Source: Methylobacterium sp. Leaf91
GTDB taxonomy: Bacteria; Pseudomonadota; Alphaproteobacteria; Rhizobiales; Beijerinckiaceae
Direction: 5' to 3'
Assembly (NCBI RefSeq): GCF_001422815.1
Contig: NZ_LMMP01000051.1
Location: 124,978-188,977 of the forward strand
Length of the DNA stretch: 64,000 nucleotides
Positions 25,035 to 34,622 of the stretch are shown here, piece by piece. The notes under the pieces were generated by a model. The model was not told the origin of the DNA, made no database searches, and saw nothing but the letters and a program-made list of their open reading frames with translations. The translations under genes were made by a program, and so were the position numbers. The stretch's first letter is position 1. Every line of letters begins with the position of its first letter.

Positions 25035-27983
25035 ATGACCCTCACGGAGTCACCGGATGCGTTGGCCGGCCTCGAAGAGGTCCTGATCACCGACGCGTTG
25101 CTGAGGCGTCCCGTACGGCCTCCCGACTACGAGGCGGAAGCCCATGCGCTGGCCGAACTGGCCCAGGCGCTGGCCGTCCGGCCGGACACGGTCCTGCAGC
25201 GTCTGGCGGATCTCGTCGTCGAGATGGGCATGGCCGAGTCGGCCGGCATCAGCATTCTCGGGTCGGGAGAGCCGACGAAAAGCTTCCACTGGCCGGCAAT
25301 CGCAGGACCATGGGCCGCGCATATGGGCGGCTCGATCTCCTTCGACGAGAGCCCCTGCGGACTTGTGGTGAGCCGCAATATTCCCCTGCTGCTTTCCCGC
25401 CCCCATACCCGCTTCCCGGCCGCCCGTGTCGAGCCGCTGATCCGGGAACTCCTGCTGGTGCCGTTCCGTGCCGGCGATGAGCCGGTCGGTACGCTCTGGG
25501 CCGGCATGCATGACCCCGATCGCGGCTTCGACGGCGAGGATCTCAGGCTCCTCACTCGGCTGACGCACTTCGCCTCCGCCGCTTACGCCATGACCGGCGC
25601 CCTCGATGAGGCACGGGCCGGCAGGAGCGAACTGGAGCAGCGGGTCATGGACCGTACCCGCGCCCTGACGGAAGCCCATGACGCACTACGCAAAACCGAA
25701 GCGTGGCATCGTGCCGAACTGGAACGGGAGGTGAAGGAACACACGGCCGAGCTGAAGCTGAGCCGTGACCTGCTGCAGGCTACGCTGGACAGTTCCATGG
25801 ACATGATCCAGGTCTTCGAGGCTGTCCGGGACGCTTCGGGCGAGATTGTCGATTTCCGCTGGCGGTTGAACAACCACACGTCGGAACGGCACCTCGGCGA
25901 GGTGAGGGGACAAAGCCTCCTCGAACGCAGTCCGGGCGTGGTTCAGGAAGGGACCTTCGAGGCTTTTCGGCAGGTCGTGCAGACAGGCCGGTCCTCGGTC
26001 GCCGAACGCCGCTACGCACACGAGCGAGGAGACGGCTGGCTCTACCAATCGGTGGTGAAACTCGGCGACGGCGTCGCGACCACTGCCAAGGAGATCACCG
26101 CCTGGAAGGCGGCTCAGGAGGAGATCCTGCGTCTGCAAGACGAGGTCGCGCAAACGAAACTGGAGGAGAGCGAGGCGATGTACCGCCATCTGTTCAACTC
26201 CATCGACGAGGGCTTCTGCATCGTCGAGATGATCTTCGACGACCGGCAGCGTCCGGTCGATTACCGGTTCCTCTCCGTCAATCCTGCATTCGGTCACCAG
26301 ACCGGGCTCGGCGACGCCGTCGGCCGGACGATGCGGGAGTTGCTCCCCGGGCTCGAGGCGAACTGGTTCGAGACGTTCGGCCGGATCGCCCTGAACGGCG
26401 TGGCGGAACGGTTCGAACGCCGGTCGAGCGCCATCGGGCGCTGGTACGACGTCTATGCCTTTCGCGTCGGCACCACCGAACAGCAGCGGGTCGCCATCCT
26501 GTTCAAGGACATCCAACCTCGCAAGCGCACCGAGGCGGCCCTGCGGGAGAGCGAGGAGCGCTTCCGTGCCTTCGTCACCGCCAGTTCGGACGTCGTCTAC
26601 CGGATGAGCCCGGACTGGTCGGAGCTGCAACGGCTGGAGGGACGCGCCTTCCGGAGCGCCACGGACCAGCCGAACAAGACCTGGCTCGACCGCTACATCC
26701 GCCCCGGCGACCAGGCGGAGGTCCGCGCCGCCATCGACCGGGCAATCGCGACGCGATCGATCTTCGAGCTGGAACATGCGGTGATCCGCAGCGACGGGTC
26801 GCTCGGCTGGAGCCTGTCCCGTGCCGTGCCGACGCTCACGGAGTGGGGCGAGATCAAGGAATGGCTGGGAACGGCCAGCGATGTGACGGCGCGCAGGAAA
26901 GCCGAGACGGCGTTGCGCGAGAGCGAGGAGCGCCTCAGCCAATTCGGCGAAGCCTCTTCCAACGTGCTCTGGATGCGCGATGCCTCGACCTTCCAGTGGG
27001 TCTATCTCACGCCTGCCTTCGAGACGATCTACGGTCTCGACCGTGCGACGGCAGTCGCCGGCGACCACATGACCAGCTGGGTCGAGCTGATCGTGCCGGA
27101 AGACCGCGAGCGTGCGGTCGAGAGCCTGCAACGGGTCCGGACGGGCGAGAGCGTCACCTTCGAGTATCGCGTCAGGCGGCCCAGTGACGGCGGCATCCGC
27201 TGGCTGCGGGACACCGATTTTCCCATGCGCGACGCGGCCGGTGCCGTGTGCTGGATCGGCGGCGTCGGCCGGGACATCACCGAGGAGAAGGAGACGGCCG
27301 AGCATATGAGCGTGCTCGTGGCGGAGCTGCAGCACCGCACCCGCAATCTCATGGGCGTGGTGCGCGCCACCGTCGACAAGACCCTGCGCAACAGCACGGA
27401 TCTCGCCGATTTCCGGGCGCGCTACGGCCCGCGCCTGGCGGCCCTCGCCCGTGTGCAGGGATTACTGTCCCGCCTCGCCGAGGGTGAGAGAGTCAGTTTC
27501 GACGAGTTGATCCGGAGCGAAGTGGCCGCGCTCGACGGCGGGGCCTCCCGCGTCAGCATGATCGGGCCGGCGGCGATCGCGCTGCGCTCCTCGACGGTCC
27601 AGATCTTCGCCCTGGCCCTACACGAACTGGCGACGAATGCGCTGAAATACGGGGCGCTCGCGCAGCGGCAGGCACGCCTCGAAATTCGCTGGCACGTGGA
27701 GTATCCCAGACCGGAAGATGGCCCATGGCTGCATGTGGACTGGCGTGAGCACGGCGTGCGGATGCCATCGCGGGATGATCAGCCGCAGGGAGGCGGCTCC
27801 GGCCGCGAACTGATCGAACGGGCATTGCCCTACCAACTCGGGGCCAGAACAACCTACGTGATGGAAGCCGACGGCATTCACTGCACCATTGCACTTCCCG
27901 TATCGGAACGCACGATCCGCCAGAAGGACACCGATGCCGCACAGCATATTCCAAGGCCGACGCATCCTCGTCGCGGAGGATGA
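25035..27983 (+). CDS. Multi-sensor HWE-family histidine kinase (GAF-PAS x4)
   Basis: This 982-residue soluble kinase has a GAF domain (about 20-190), a coiled-coil linker (190-250) and four PAS/PAC domains (about 250-370, 380-500, 505-625, 635-760). The HWE dimerisation/phosphoacceptor domain carries His767 in ELQHRTRNLM, and the ATPase domain has ALHELATNALKYGAL and VDWREHG (the W-x-E signature). No membrane segment, so it senses cytoplasmic signals, perhaps redox, light or ligand through its PAS domains. Its 3' end overlaps the next response regulator by 50 bp, indicating coupled translation and a cognate pair. Confidence 0.9.
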   Translation: MTLTESPDALAGLEEVLITDALLRRPVRPPDYEAEAHALAELAQALAVRPDTVLQRLADLVVEMGMAESAGISILGSGEPTKSFHWPAIAGPWAAHMGGSISFDESPCGLVVSRNIPLLLSRPHTRFPAARVEPLIRELLLVPFRAGDEPVGTLWAGMHDPDRGFDGEDLRLLTRLTHFASAAYAMTGALDEARAGRSELEQRVMDRTRALTEAHDALRKTEAWHRAELEREVKEHTAELKLSRDLLQATLDSSMDMIQVFEAVRDASGEIVDFRWRLNNHTSERHLGEVRGQSLLERSPGVVQEGTFEAFRQVVQTGRSSVAERRYAHERGDGWLYQSVVKLGDGVATTAKEITAWKAAQEEILRLQDEVAQTKLEESEAMYRHLFNSIDEGFCIVEMIFDDRQRPVDYRFLSVNPAFGHQTGLGDAVGRTMRELLPGLEANWFETFGRIALNGVAERFERRSSAIGRWYDVYAFRVGTTEQQRVAILFKDIQPRKRTEAALRESEERFRAFVTASSDVVYRMSPDWSELQRLEGRAFRSATDQPNKTWLDRYIRPGDQAEVRAAIDRAIATRSIFELEHAVIRSDGSLGWSLSRAVPTLTEWGEIKEWLGTASDVTARRKAETALRESEERLSQFGEASSNVLWMRDASTFQWVYLTPAFETIYGLDRATAVAGDHMTSWVELIVPEDRERAVESLQRVRTGESVTFEYRVRRPSDGGIRWLRDTDFPMRDAAGAVCWIGGVGRDITEEKETAEHMSVLVAELQHRTRNLMGVVRATVDKTLRNSTDLADFRARYGPRLAALARVQGLLSRLAEGERVSFDELIRSEVAALDGGASRVSMIGPAAIALRSSTVQIFALALHELATNALKYGALAQRQARLEIRWHVEYPRPEDGPWLHVDWREHGVRMPSRDDQPQGGGSGRELIERALPYQLGARTTYVMEADGIHCTIALPVSERTIRQKDTDAAQHIPRPTHPRRGG

Positions 27984-28305
27984 GTATTTCCTGGCGGACG
28001 AGTTGCGGCGCGAATTGCAGGATGCCGGAGCCGAAATGCTGGGCCCGGTCGCCTCCGTGCGGAGCGGCCTCCAGATCCTGGAGGCACGTACGAAGCCGGA
28101 TGCAGCAAGTCTGGACGTGAATCTCGGGGGCGAGTGCGTCTACCCGCTCGCGGACGTTCTGATCGCCCGATCCGTGCCGTTCGTCTTCACGACGGGCTAC
28201 GACCAGGGCGTCATCCCGGACGCCTACGCCCATGTTCTCCGCCTGGAAAAGCCGGTCGAGCCCGAAACGGTGCTTGCCGCGATCGAGACGCTCCTCAAGG
28301 CTTGA
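27934..28305 (+). CDS. Single-domain response regulator overlapping its kinase
   Basis: This 123-residue receiver has EDE in RRILVAEDEYFLADELRREL, phospho-acceptor Asp61 (SLDVNLGG), TTGYD and RLEKPVEP. It has no output domain. The ATG at 27934 lies within the last 50 bp of the kinase gene and has AAGGA before it. The protein is strongly similar to the receiver at 24404-24805, including the L-G-P-V/I-A segment. Its signal may pass on to another protein, as with phosphorelay sinks or anti-sigma-factor partners. Confidence 0.85.
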   Translation: MPHSIFQGRRILVAEDEYFLADELRRELQDAGAEMLGPVASVRSGLQILEARTKPDAASLDVNLGGECVYPLADVLIARSVPFVFTTGYDQGVIPDAYAHVLRLEKPVEPETVLAAIETLLKA

Positions 28306-28436
28306 CGGCGGCACCCGTGCAAGGTCTTGCTTTCATTTCCAGGGGGGGCAATGAGAAGCTCCCCGAAAACTTAACACAAGTAAATTATTGTGTGTGGGCA
28401 ATTCTCTATTCGTGCTCTGCGCACGACGAGGAAAGC

Positions 28437-29180
28437 ATGCCGCAACATCTCCTTCGCAAGCTTGAGCACTTCACCAAGCTCTCGCATGACGACCGGCAGG
28501 CCTTGGAGATCGCGGCCAGCAAGCAGCGGATTTTTGCAAAACACTCCGATATCATCAGCGAAGGTGACGATCCTCATCACGTCAACCTGATCTTGGAAGG
28601 GTGGGCCTGTCGCTACAAGCAGCTCGACGATGGCCGGCGTCAGATCATCTCCTTCTTCGTGCCCGGCGATCTCTGCGACAGCCACGTCTATCTCCTGCGC
28701 GAGATGGACCATTCCATCGTTGCCCTCACCCCCGTCAAACTGGCGGAGATCTCGCGCGCCGCGCTGGAGCAGATCGCCAACGACAATGTGCGGCTCACCA
28801 AGGCACTCTGGTGGGACACCCTGGTGACGGTCGCGGTCCAGCGCGAATGGACGGTCAATCTCGGCCAGCGCACGGCCTTCGAGCGCGTCGGTCATCTCCT
28901 CTGCGAACTCTTCCTGCGCTTGCAGAGCGTCGGCCTGACGGAGGGCACCACCTGTGACCTGCCGCTGACGCAGGTGGAACTGGCGGATGCGCTCGGGCTC
29001 TCGAACGTGCACATCAACCGCACGCTGCAGGAATTGCGACGCACCGGCCTGATCGTGCTGAAGGGTGGGCGCCTGACCATTCCCGACTTTCTTGCCCTAC
29101 AGAGGGCATCCTTGTTCAATCCGAGTTATCTTCACCTCGACCACGAAGGCCATCATTTCGATGCCAACGGATCGATGTGA
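28437..29180 (+). CDS. Crp/Fnr-family transcriptional regulator
   Basis: This 247-residue protein has an N-terminal cyclic-nucleotide-binding-like beta roll (SDIISEGDDPHHVNLILEGW, IISFFVPGDLCD). A dimerisation helix and a C-terminal winged helix-turn-helix (LPLTQVELADALGLSNVHIN, RTLQELRRTGLIV) follow. No N-terminal cysteine cluster, so not an iron-sulfur FNR. GAGGAAAGC precedes the ATG at 28437. This subfamily is common beside HWE kinases in Methylobacterium and Rhizobiales. Ligand unknown. Confidence 0.85.
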   Translation: MPQHLLRKLEHFTKLSHDDRQALEIAASKQRIFAKHSDIISEGDDPHHVNLILEGWACRYKQLDDGRRQIISFFVPGDLCDSHVYLLREMDHSIVALTPVKLAEISRAALEQIANDNVRLTKALWWDTLVTVAVQREWTVNLGQRTAFERVGHLLCELFLRLQSVGLTEGTTCDLPLTQVELADALGLSNVHINRTLQELRRTGLIVLKGGRLTIPDFLALQRASLFNPSYLHLDHEGHHFDANGSM

Positions 29181-29220
29181 TCCTGAACCGGTTCTGCCTC
29201 AAGCATGCCGTGGAGCTGCG

Positions 29221-29922
29221 ATGACGATGGGATCCAACCCGACGGACACAGAAGAGCAGGTGGTGCTGCTGGCCGAATTGCAGCACCGAGTGCGCAACAC
29301 GCTGGCGACGATGCGCATGATCGCGCGGCGTTCGGCCGAATTCAGCGAGAGCCTGGAGGATTACACCGCGCATCTCGACGGGCGGTTGGCCGCCATGGCC
29401 CGGGTGCAGAACGTCATCATCCAGAACCCCTTGGCCGGGGTCGATCTCGACCGCCTCGTCACTGACGAACTCACCAGCGCGCTCGCCTACCAGGATGGAC
29501 GCACGCAGGTCGACGGACCGGACCTGCGGCTGCATCTGCGCGCGGCCGAACCACTCGCGCTCGCGCTGCATGAGCTTTCGACGAACGCCCTCAAGTTCGG
29601 GGCCCTGTCCACGCCGGGGGGCGGCCTGGCCGTGACATGGCGGGTCGAGGAGCGGAAAATCGAGGAGCGGGATGGCGGCCCCTACCTCGTGTTCGACTGG
29701 GTGGAGCGTGGCGTGCCGCTGGACGAGCGCGAGCCCCGCCGCAAGGGCTTTGGCACGGTGGTTCTGGGCGAGATGCTGGCGCACAACCTGAAGGCCGAGG
29801 CGAGCTTCACCTTCACGCCCGACGGCTTGCGCTACCGCATGGCGATGCCCCTCACCAGCCGGACCCTGCAGGGGGACGCCGTCCCCCTTTCGCTCCCCGA
29901 GAAGAGGGACGGGCACCCTTAG
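29221..29922 (+). CDS. Short HWE-family histidine kinase
   Basis: This 233-residue kinase is without sensor domains. The phosphoacceptor region carries His22 (LLAELQHRVRNTLATMRMIA). ALHELSTNALKFGAL and FDWVERGVPL (W-x-E) then mark the HWE ATPase domain, and FGTVVLGEMLAHNL is the G-box. It follows the Crp/Fnr gene by 40 bp and lacks any input domain, so it must be regulated by a partner or be constitutive. It is likely part of the same signalling island. Confidence 0.85.
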   Translation: MTMGSNPTDTEEQVVLLAELQHRVRNTLATMRMIARRSAEFSESLEDYTAHLDGRLAAMARVQNVIIQNPLAGVDLDRLVTDELTSALAYQDGRTQVDGPDLRLHLRAAEPLALALHELSTNALKFGALSTPGGGLAVTWRVEERKIEERDGGPYLVFDWVERGVPLDEREPRRKGFGTVVLGEMLAHNLKAEASFTFTPDGLRYRMAMPLTSRTLQGDAVPLSLPEKRDGHP

Positions 29923-30019
29923 CAGGGAATCGATGCCGTCTCCGACGATGCCTGCTCGGCACCGTCCGGAGGATCGGACCGCGTTCGCTATCAAACCTCC
30001 CCGCGGTGACGACGGGTGG

Positions 30020-30229
30020 TCAGAAGCTGCCGCTCAGGGGCACGGGTGGGGACCGGTCGGCATCCTCGTCCCGCTTGCCCGAATTCAGCATATCGTCCAG
30101 CATCGACAGGAGGTCGAGGAGTTCCAGCTTCCCCTCATGCGATATGTCGGCGGCCTTCACGCGTCGCTGGATCGTGGTTCTGACGCTCGACAATGCCTCG
30201 TGATAGCCCTCGGCGCGTTCGGTGCTCAT
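30020..30229 (-). CDS. Small helical hypothetical protein
   Basis: This 69-residue protein starts STERAEGYHEALSSVRTTIQ after its Met and contains a helix with LELLDLLSMLDDML, ending in a polar proline-rich tail. AGGGA stands 7 bases before the ATG at 30229, which supports this start. The helix could mediate dimerisation. No family recognised. Confidence 0.5.
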   Translation of the reverse strand: MSTERAEGYHEALSSVRTTIQRRVKAADISHEGKLELLDLLSMLDDMLNSGKRDEDADRSPPVPLSGSF

Positions 30230-30303
30230 GGTCGGTTCCCTGCTCGGCGACCATGGCGAGATAGGGCAATGGGCCGAGGCGCCCATCCCTCCCGCCTCCC
30301 CGA

Positions 30304-31869
30304 TCAGAGGCAGGAATCCGGCGCAGCCTCGAGCCTGCCATCAGCAATCGCGGACAGGAACGCCCGGTAATCCGCCTCGTTCTGATCTCCGTAGGCGTGC
30401 GCCCAGTCCGCGAAGGCCTCGCGCAGATCCGCGCGGCCATCATGACCGCAATAGCCGGCGATGGCGGCCGCATCACCCGTACGGGCATGCGCCCGAGCGA
30501 GGAGGGCGCCGTAGGCGTGGGAGAAGTACAGCAAGGGCTGCCCTGCCATCCTGGCGATGGGAATCTCCCCCTTCATGTTTTTCATCTGGCGGACATAGAA
30601 CGGCCGGTCGTCGATCGACGTCCAACCGAGCAGGGGGTCTCCCACCGCCTGCAGGAGCTTCTGCCCGTAGATGACGCGCTCGCCCTCGTGGCTCGCATAG
30701 GGTTCGGGCATGCCGGTCAGATAAGGCGCATGAGCCGGGCGAACGGCCTCCTTGACCTGAAGGAAGAGCGCGTCCTGATCGGAATTGCCGCAGAGCAGGG
30801 CGACATAGGCGCGGGTTCCGACACTCCCGACCCCGACCACCCGATGGGCCACATCGACGACGTGATAGCGGTTGAGCATGAAGCGGCGCTCGCGCGGCAA
30901 GGTCTCGGCGTAGCGTTCGAGGCCCGAGGTCACGTTCTGGCGCGTCTCCTCGTCGACGCGCATGAGGATCGGCGGCTCCTCGCTGAAGCGCCAGCTGCCA
31001 TCCGTGCGCCGCTCGCCGACCCGGTCGAGCAGGCTCTTGTTGTTCTTGCGGCGCGCCTTCTCGACGGCCTTGCGCACCACCGTCTGGGATTGCGCGTCGA
31101 TCTCGATACCGGAAAATTCGAGCTGGTCGGCCCGCGCCGCCCGCTGCCACACATCGAGGGAACCACGGGGCGCCAGATCGTCCATGGTGTGCTGATACCC
31201 GGCAACGGCCGCGAGCACGGCCGCCCGCCGCTCCACGGCCCGTACGCCATCGTCGCGCGCCGCCACCTCGATGCTGGCGCAGAGCCGTTTCAGGTCCCAT
31301 TCCCAGGGCCCGATCGTCACCTCGTCGAAATCGTTGAGATCGAACACCACTTCGCCCTGCGGTGTCCCGAACAAGCCGAAATTCGAGATGTGGGCGTCGC
31401 CGTTCATCACGACGTCGATCGTCCCGTGGGGTCCTTGCGCCAGGTCCCAGGCCATCACATGCGCCGCGCCGCGCAGGAAGGCGAACGGGGAGCTCGCCAT
31501 GCGGGCGACCCTGAGCGGGATCAGATGGGCCTGCCTGCCATCATGAGCGCCCTCGATCAGCGAGACCGGATCGGGACGGTCGGAGCCGATGTCGAGAGAG
31601 GCATGGACCGCGTGAGGCACTTTCCCCCGCAAGGTCTTGCCGGCGGCCCGGCGCTTCTCCCAGGGCTCTACCCCGGTGCGGAGATCGATGTGGGGGAAGT
31701 CCGCCAACGGTTCCAGGACAGCGTCCGGCCCAGTCTCGACGCTATCGTTCGGCTCGGCGTGTATGACGTCGGAAACATCCGTCGATCGATCCAAGTCGCG
31801 ATCCTTCTCAAAGCGATGGATTAGAACGGGGGTGGATCGCGGGCAACACGATGCCGGCAGCTTTTGCAT
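30304..31869 (-). CDS. DUF2252 family protein
   Basis: This 521-residue protein is of the DUF2252 family, which has a kinase-like (aminoglycoside-phosphotransferase-related) fold. Characteristic segments are PFAFLRGAAHVMAWDL, NGDAHISNFGLF (catalytic-loop-like D-x-H-x-x-N), VFDLNDFDEVTIGPWEWDLK (metal-binding Asp) and FYVRQMKNMKGE. The family substrate is unknown. The first 30 residues may belong to a mis-called start; the core begins near DFPHIDLRTG. Confidence 0.8.
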   Translation of the reverse strand: MQKLPASCCPRSTPVLIHRFEKDRDLDRSTDVSDVIHAEPNDSVETGPDAVLEPLADFPHIDLRTGVEPWEKRRAAGKTLRGKVPHAVHASLDIGSDRPDPVSLIEGAHDGRQAHLIPLRVARMASSPFAFLRGAAHVMAWDLAQGPHGTIDVVMNGDAHISNFGLFGTPQGEVVFDLNDFDEVTIGPWEWDLKRLCASIEVAARDDGVRAVERRAAVLAAVAGYQHTMDDLAPRGSLDVWQRAARADQLEFSGIEIDAQSQTVVRKAVEKARRKNNKSLLDRVGERRTDGSWRFSEEPPILMRVDEETRQNVTSGLERYAETLPRERRFMLNRYHVVDVAHRVVGVGSVGTRAYVALLCGNSDQDALFLQVKEAVRPAHAPYLTGMPEPYASHEGERVIYGQKLLQAVGDPLLGWTSIDDRPFYVRQMKNMKGEIPIARMAGQPLLYFSHAYGALLARAHARTGDAAAIAGYCGHDGRADLREAFADWAHAYGDQNEADYRAFLSAIADGRLEAAPDSCL

Positions 31870-32267
31870 TCATTCGACATCTCACGAAACACATCATCGC
31901 GAACAGCCTCGAAGAGATGCGCGAGGAGAAGACATTAGCGATGGGAAAGCCCGAGGCGGGCGGATGGGCCGCCCGTCACTCCACCTCGCTCACGGCCCGG
32001 TTCGACCGTGCGGCGGCGCATGCTTTCCCGCCCGTGGATGACATGATGTCGGACAGAAGAGACGTCGCGTTGGAAGCTCAGCGAAGAGTTCCCGGCTCCT
32101 GTCAAAGCCAACGGCCACGAAGGCCGGGCCAAAGTGCGCGTACATCCGGCGTCACCCTGTCCCGGCATCGTGGCCGTCTCCGATGAAGCGACGAGGTCGC
32201 GATCGGTATGTCCCCTAGATGGGGGCAATATAGTTAATAATCAATGATCGCCATGCCGGATCGGCGG
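31870..32267. other. 398-bp intergenic region
   Basis: This holds the upstream region of the DUF2252 gene and the downstream end of the small protein at 32268. Open frames present here (for example 31851-32186) look like shadow frames without family resemblance. A short AT-rich tract (TATAGTTAATAATCAATGATC) at 32230-32252 could end the preceding transcript. Confidence 0.45.
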
Positions 32268-32471
32268 TTACTCCGCGGCCTCGACCTTTGCGTCGTCCTC
32301 ATCAAGGATGCTTTCCAGATCGCCGGTCAGCGCGTCCAGCTGCTCGGCGGTCGCCACGATCTTGAACTTGGTCCCGTCCTCGGCTTCCACTGCGATCTCG
32401 ACGTGGTCGCCAACCTTCGCCGCGAGGGCCTGTTTCAGGGTGTAGGTCGTGGCCTTGTCATTCGCTGCCAT
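32268..32471 (-). CDS. Small acidic hypothetical protein
   Basis: This 67-residue protein begins MAANDKATTYTLKQALAAKV and continues with an EIAVEAEDGTKFKIVATAEQ strand-turn-strand and an acidic end (ESILDEDDAKVEAAE). AAGGAGA immediately before the ATG at 32471 gives strong start support, and the upstream extension to 32621 is not needed. It resembles small methylobacterial proteins of unknown role. Confidence 0.6.
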   Translation of the reverse strand: MAANDKATTYTLKQALAAKVGDHVEIAVEAEDGTKFKIVATAEQLDALTGDLESILDEDDAKVEAAE

Positions 32472-32740
32472 GAGGGTCTCCTTGTTCGGCAGCGGCCAAC
32501 GCATCAATGCGCGGAAAAGCCCCGGCGCCCGCCGGGTTTCGGGGGCTTTTCGTGTGCGACTTAGTAGCCCGCTTCCCCGGCCACCGGCTATAGCCGGTAC
32601 GCCCGACGCTACAGAAGGCATCTCGTGCCGCAGGTTCTAAGACAGAGCCTTCGAGCGTCGAGTAACGCCCAAGATGGGACCCTCGCGCCCGGTTCCTACG
32701 TTTCACCCTCTGATGGACAGCGAACCCGGAGATCCATGGC

Positions 32741-33619
32741 GTGGCGTACGAAACCGGCTATCCACCTCTGAATACCCTGAAACAGGTTGCTGACGGCGTC
32801 TGGATCGTGGACGCGGCCCCCATCCATGCGGGCGGGATACCGTTGCCGATCCGCATGACGGTTCTACGGTTGGCGGGCGGCGAACTGCTCCTGCACTCGC
32901 CCATCCCGTACAATCCAGGCCTACAGCGCGGCTTGGAGGAACTCGGCCGCATCGGTCATCTCGTGGCCCCGAGCGTCGGCCATTGGATGTTCCTCCGGGA
33001 TTGGCAGGCGGCCTGCACGAACGCGATCACCTGGGCGGTCCCGGGACTCGAGGATCGTGGCCAGGTTCGCCGCTCCGGTGTCCGGATCGACGCCGAGCTC
33101 GGGAACAGACCGCCCCGCCTCTGGGCCGACGAGATCGACCAGGTGCTGGTCGCCGGCCCCGTGTTCAAAGAGGTCTGCCTCTTTCACCGACCGAGCGGCA
33201 CGCTTCTCCTCACCGACCTCATCATCAACCTGCGGGCGGATGATCTGTCCGCCGTGCCGCGGTCCCTGGCCCGCATGCTCGGGATCGTCTCCCCCGACGG
33301 AAAGGCGCCGCTCTATCTCAGGCTTCTTCTGCGCGCGAACCGTAGCGAGGTCGCGCGAGCGGCCGAACGTCTGGTGGGATTCGAGCCGGAGAGAGTGATC
33401 TTCACGCACGGCGAATGGTTCGACCGTGACGCGGCCGCGAAACTGCGCCGCTCGCTCTCATGGCTTCTGGGACACGACAGCGGCGGCGGGCGACTTCTGT
33501 CCCGGCCGAGCGGCCCATCTTCCGTCGCTCCATGGCCCCGGGCCGTCCTCGCCGGCGCGGCCCTTGTCGGCGTCGCCGCGCTCGTTGCGTGGGTCAGACG
33601 AGGGCGCCGCCGTTCCTGA
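32741..33619 (+). CDS. DUF4336 protein with C-terminal membrane anchor
   Basis: This 292-residue protein has a DUF4336 (metallo-beta-lactamase-like) body: VADGVWIVDAAPIHAGGIPL, VLRLAGGELLLHSPIP, then SVGHWMFLRDW and RVIFTHGEWFD. Those supply histidines at degenerate metal positions. It ends in one membrane helix (residues about 267-287) with an arginine-rich tail, so it is probably tail-anchored. GTG start at 32741 after GGAG. Activity unknown. Confidence 0.7.
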   Translation: MAYETGYPPLNTLKQVADGVWIVDAAPIHAGGIPLPIRMTVLRLAGGELLLHSPIPYNPGLQRGLEELGRIGHLVAPSVGHWMFLRDWQAACTNAITWAVPGLEDRGQVRRSGVRIDAELGNRPPRLWADEIDQVLVAGPVFKEVCLFHRPSGTLLLTDLIINLRADDLSAVPRSLARMLGIVSPDGKAPLYLRLLLRANRSEVARAAERLVGFEPERVIFTHGEWFDRDAAAKLRRSLSWLLGHDSGGGRLLSRPSGPSSVAPWPRAVLAGAALVGVAALVAWVRRGRRRS

Positions 33620-33678
33620 AACGGAGAGGGCCCGGTGGAACCCCGCCGAGCCCTTCACGCGCCGCAACGCCGGGACGG

Positions 33679-34347
33679 TCAGCCGCGTTGGCCGCCCATC
33701 ATCGCCTGCATCTTGGTCAGCTGGGAAATGTGAAGCCGGATGAGCGGGATGGCGCCCTGGGCAATGCGGCGGAGCTGGGGATCTTCGCCGCTCTCGGCGT
33801 AGGAGCCATGAATGGCATAGGCTTCCTGGTGGCCTTGCAACGAGGCGCTCACGAAGGCCGCATCATATTGCAGGCCCGGCTGGGTCGCGGCAAGCTGCGA
33901 GAGAAGCTGAGCCTTCTGCTCGTCCGTGGTCATGCCGCTGGGCGGAGGGGCCCCCAGCGCACCGCCGGCGACACCGACAGCGGCGCCGGCCACCCCACCC
34001 GCGACAGCCAGAGGCGCCGCGACGAGGCCCCCGATGAGACCTCCGGGGCCGGGAGGACCGCCTGCCGCCGCGGAGGCCAACCCCTCCGAATAGGGAGCCA
34101 ATTTGCGGGACAGGCTTACCTGCTCGACCACTTCCGCGCGGGAGAACTTCTTCAGCCGAGGGTTGGTCGTCTTGTCGAACGCATCACGCGCCGTGTTCTC
34201 GAGAAACAAGCCGCCCTTGGTCGCCATGTTGAGGTAGACCGGCGTGGGCATGCCACCACCGGGAACAGGCTGGGCCGCCGCGGTGCGGGTGACGGCAAGG
34301 GAAGCGGTGGCCGTGAGCATGCCAAGTACGAAGGCGCGACGATGCAT
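33679..34347 (-). CDS. DUF4142 periplasmic protein
   Basis: This 222-residue protein has a Tat/Sec signal peptide (MHRRAFVLGMLTATASLAVT followed by RTAAAQ) and the DUF4142 four-helix layout (FSRAEVVEQVSLSRKLA, then the C-terminal GHQEAYAIHGSYAESGEDPQ). A roughly 50-residue Gly/Ala/Pro insert (about residues 92-138) interrupts the helical core and looks like a flexible or membrane-interacting linker. Family role unclear, possibly envelope stress. Confidence 0.75.
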   Translation of the reverse strand: MHRRAFVLGMLTATASLAVTRTAAAQPVPGGGMPTPVYLNMATKGGLFLENTARDAFDKTTNPRLKKFSRAEVVEQVSLSRKLAPYSEGLASAAAGGPPGPGGLIGGLVAAPLAVAGGVAGAAVGVAGGALGAPPPSGMTTDEQKAQLLSQLAATQPGLQYDAAFVSASLQGHQEAYAIHGSYAESGEDPQLRRIAQGAIPLIRLHISQLTKMQAMMGGQRG

Positions 34348-34622
34348 TGCAGTGCTCCGAGTGCTTGAGGGCGCACCTCGCCGATGTAGCTTAGCTTTCG
34401 GTGCTCAGCCAAAAACCATGCTGATCAAGCAATGTTCCAAGAATAAATGGCGACATCGCGTCAATTATAGAAGGTTTATAGCAAATATCAATCATCGCAC
34501 GATATTTGGGGTCCCGGATCAAATAGCCTGATACAGCGATTGTTGCGCTCAAGCTTTCCGCCGCAGCCCTTCATCGGGCTTCGCCCTCTTGGACCGGGCT
34601 CATGGCGCCCTACCTTGCGGCA

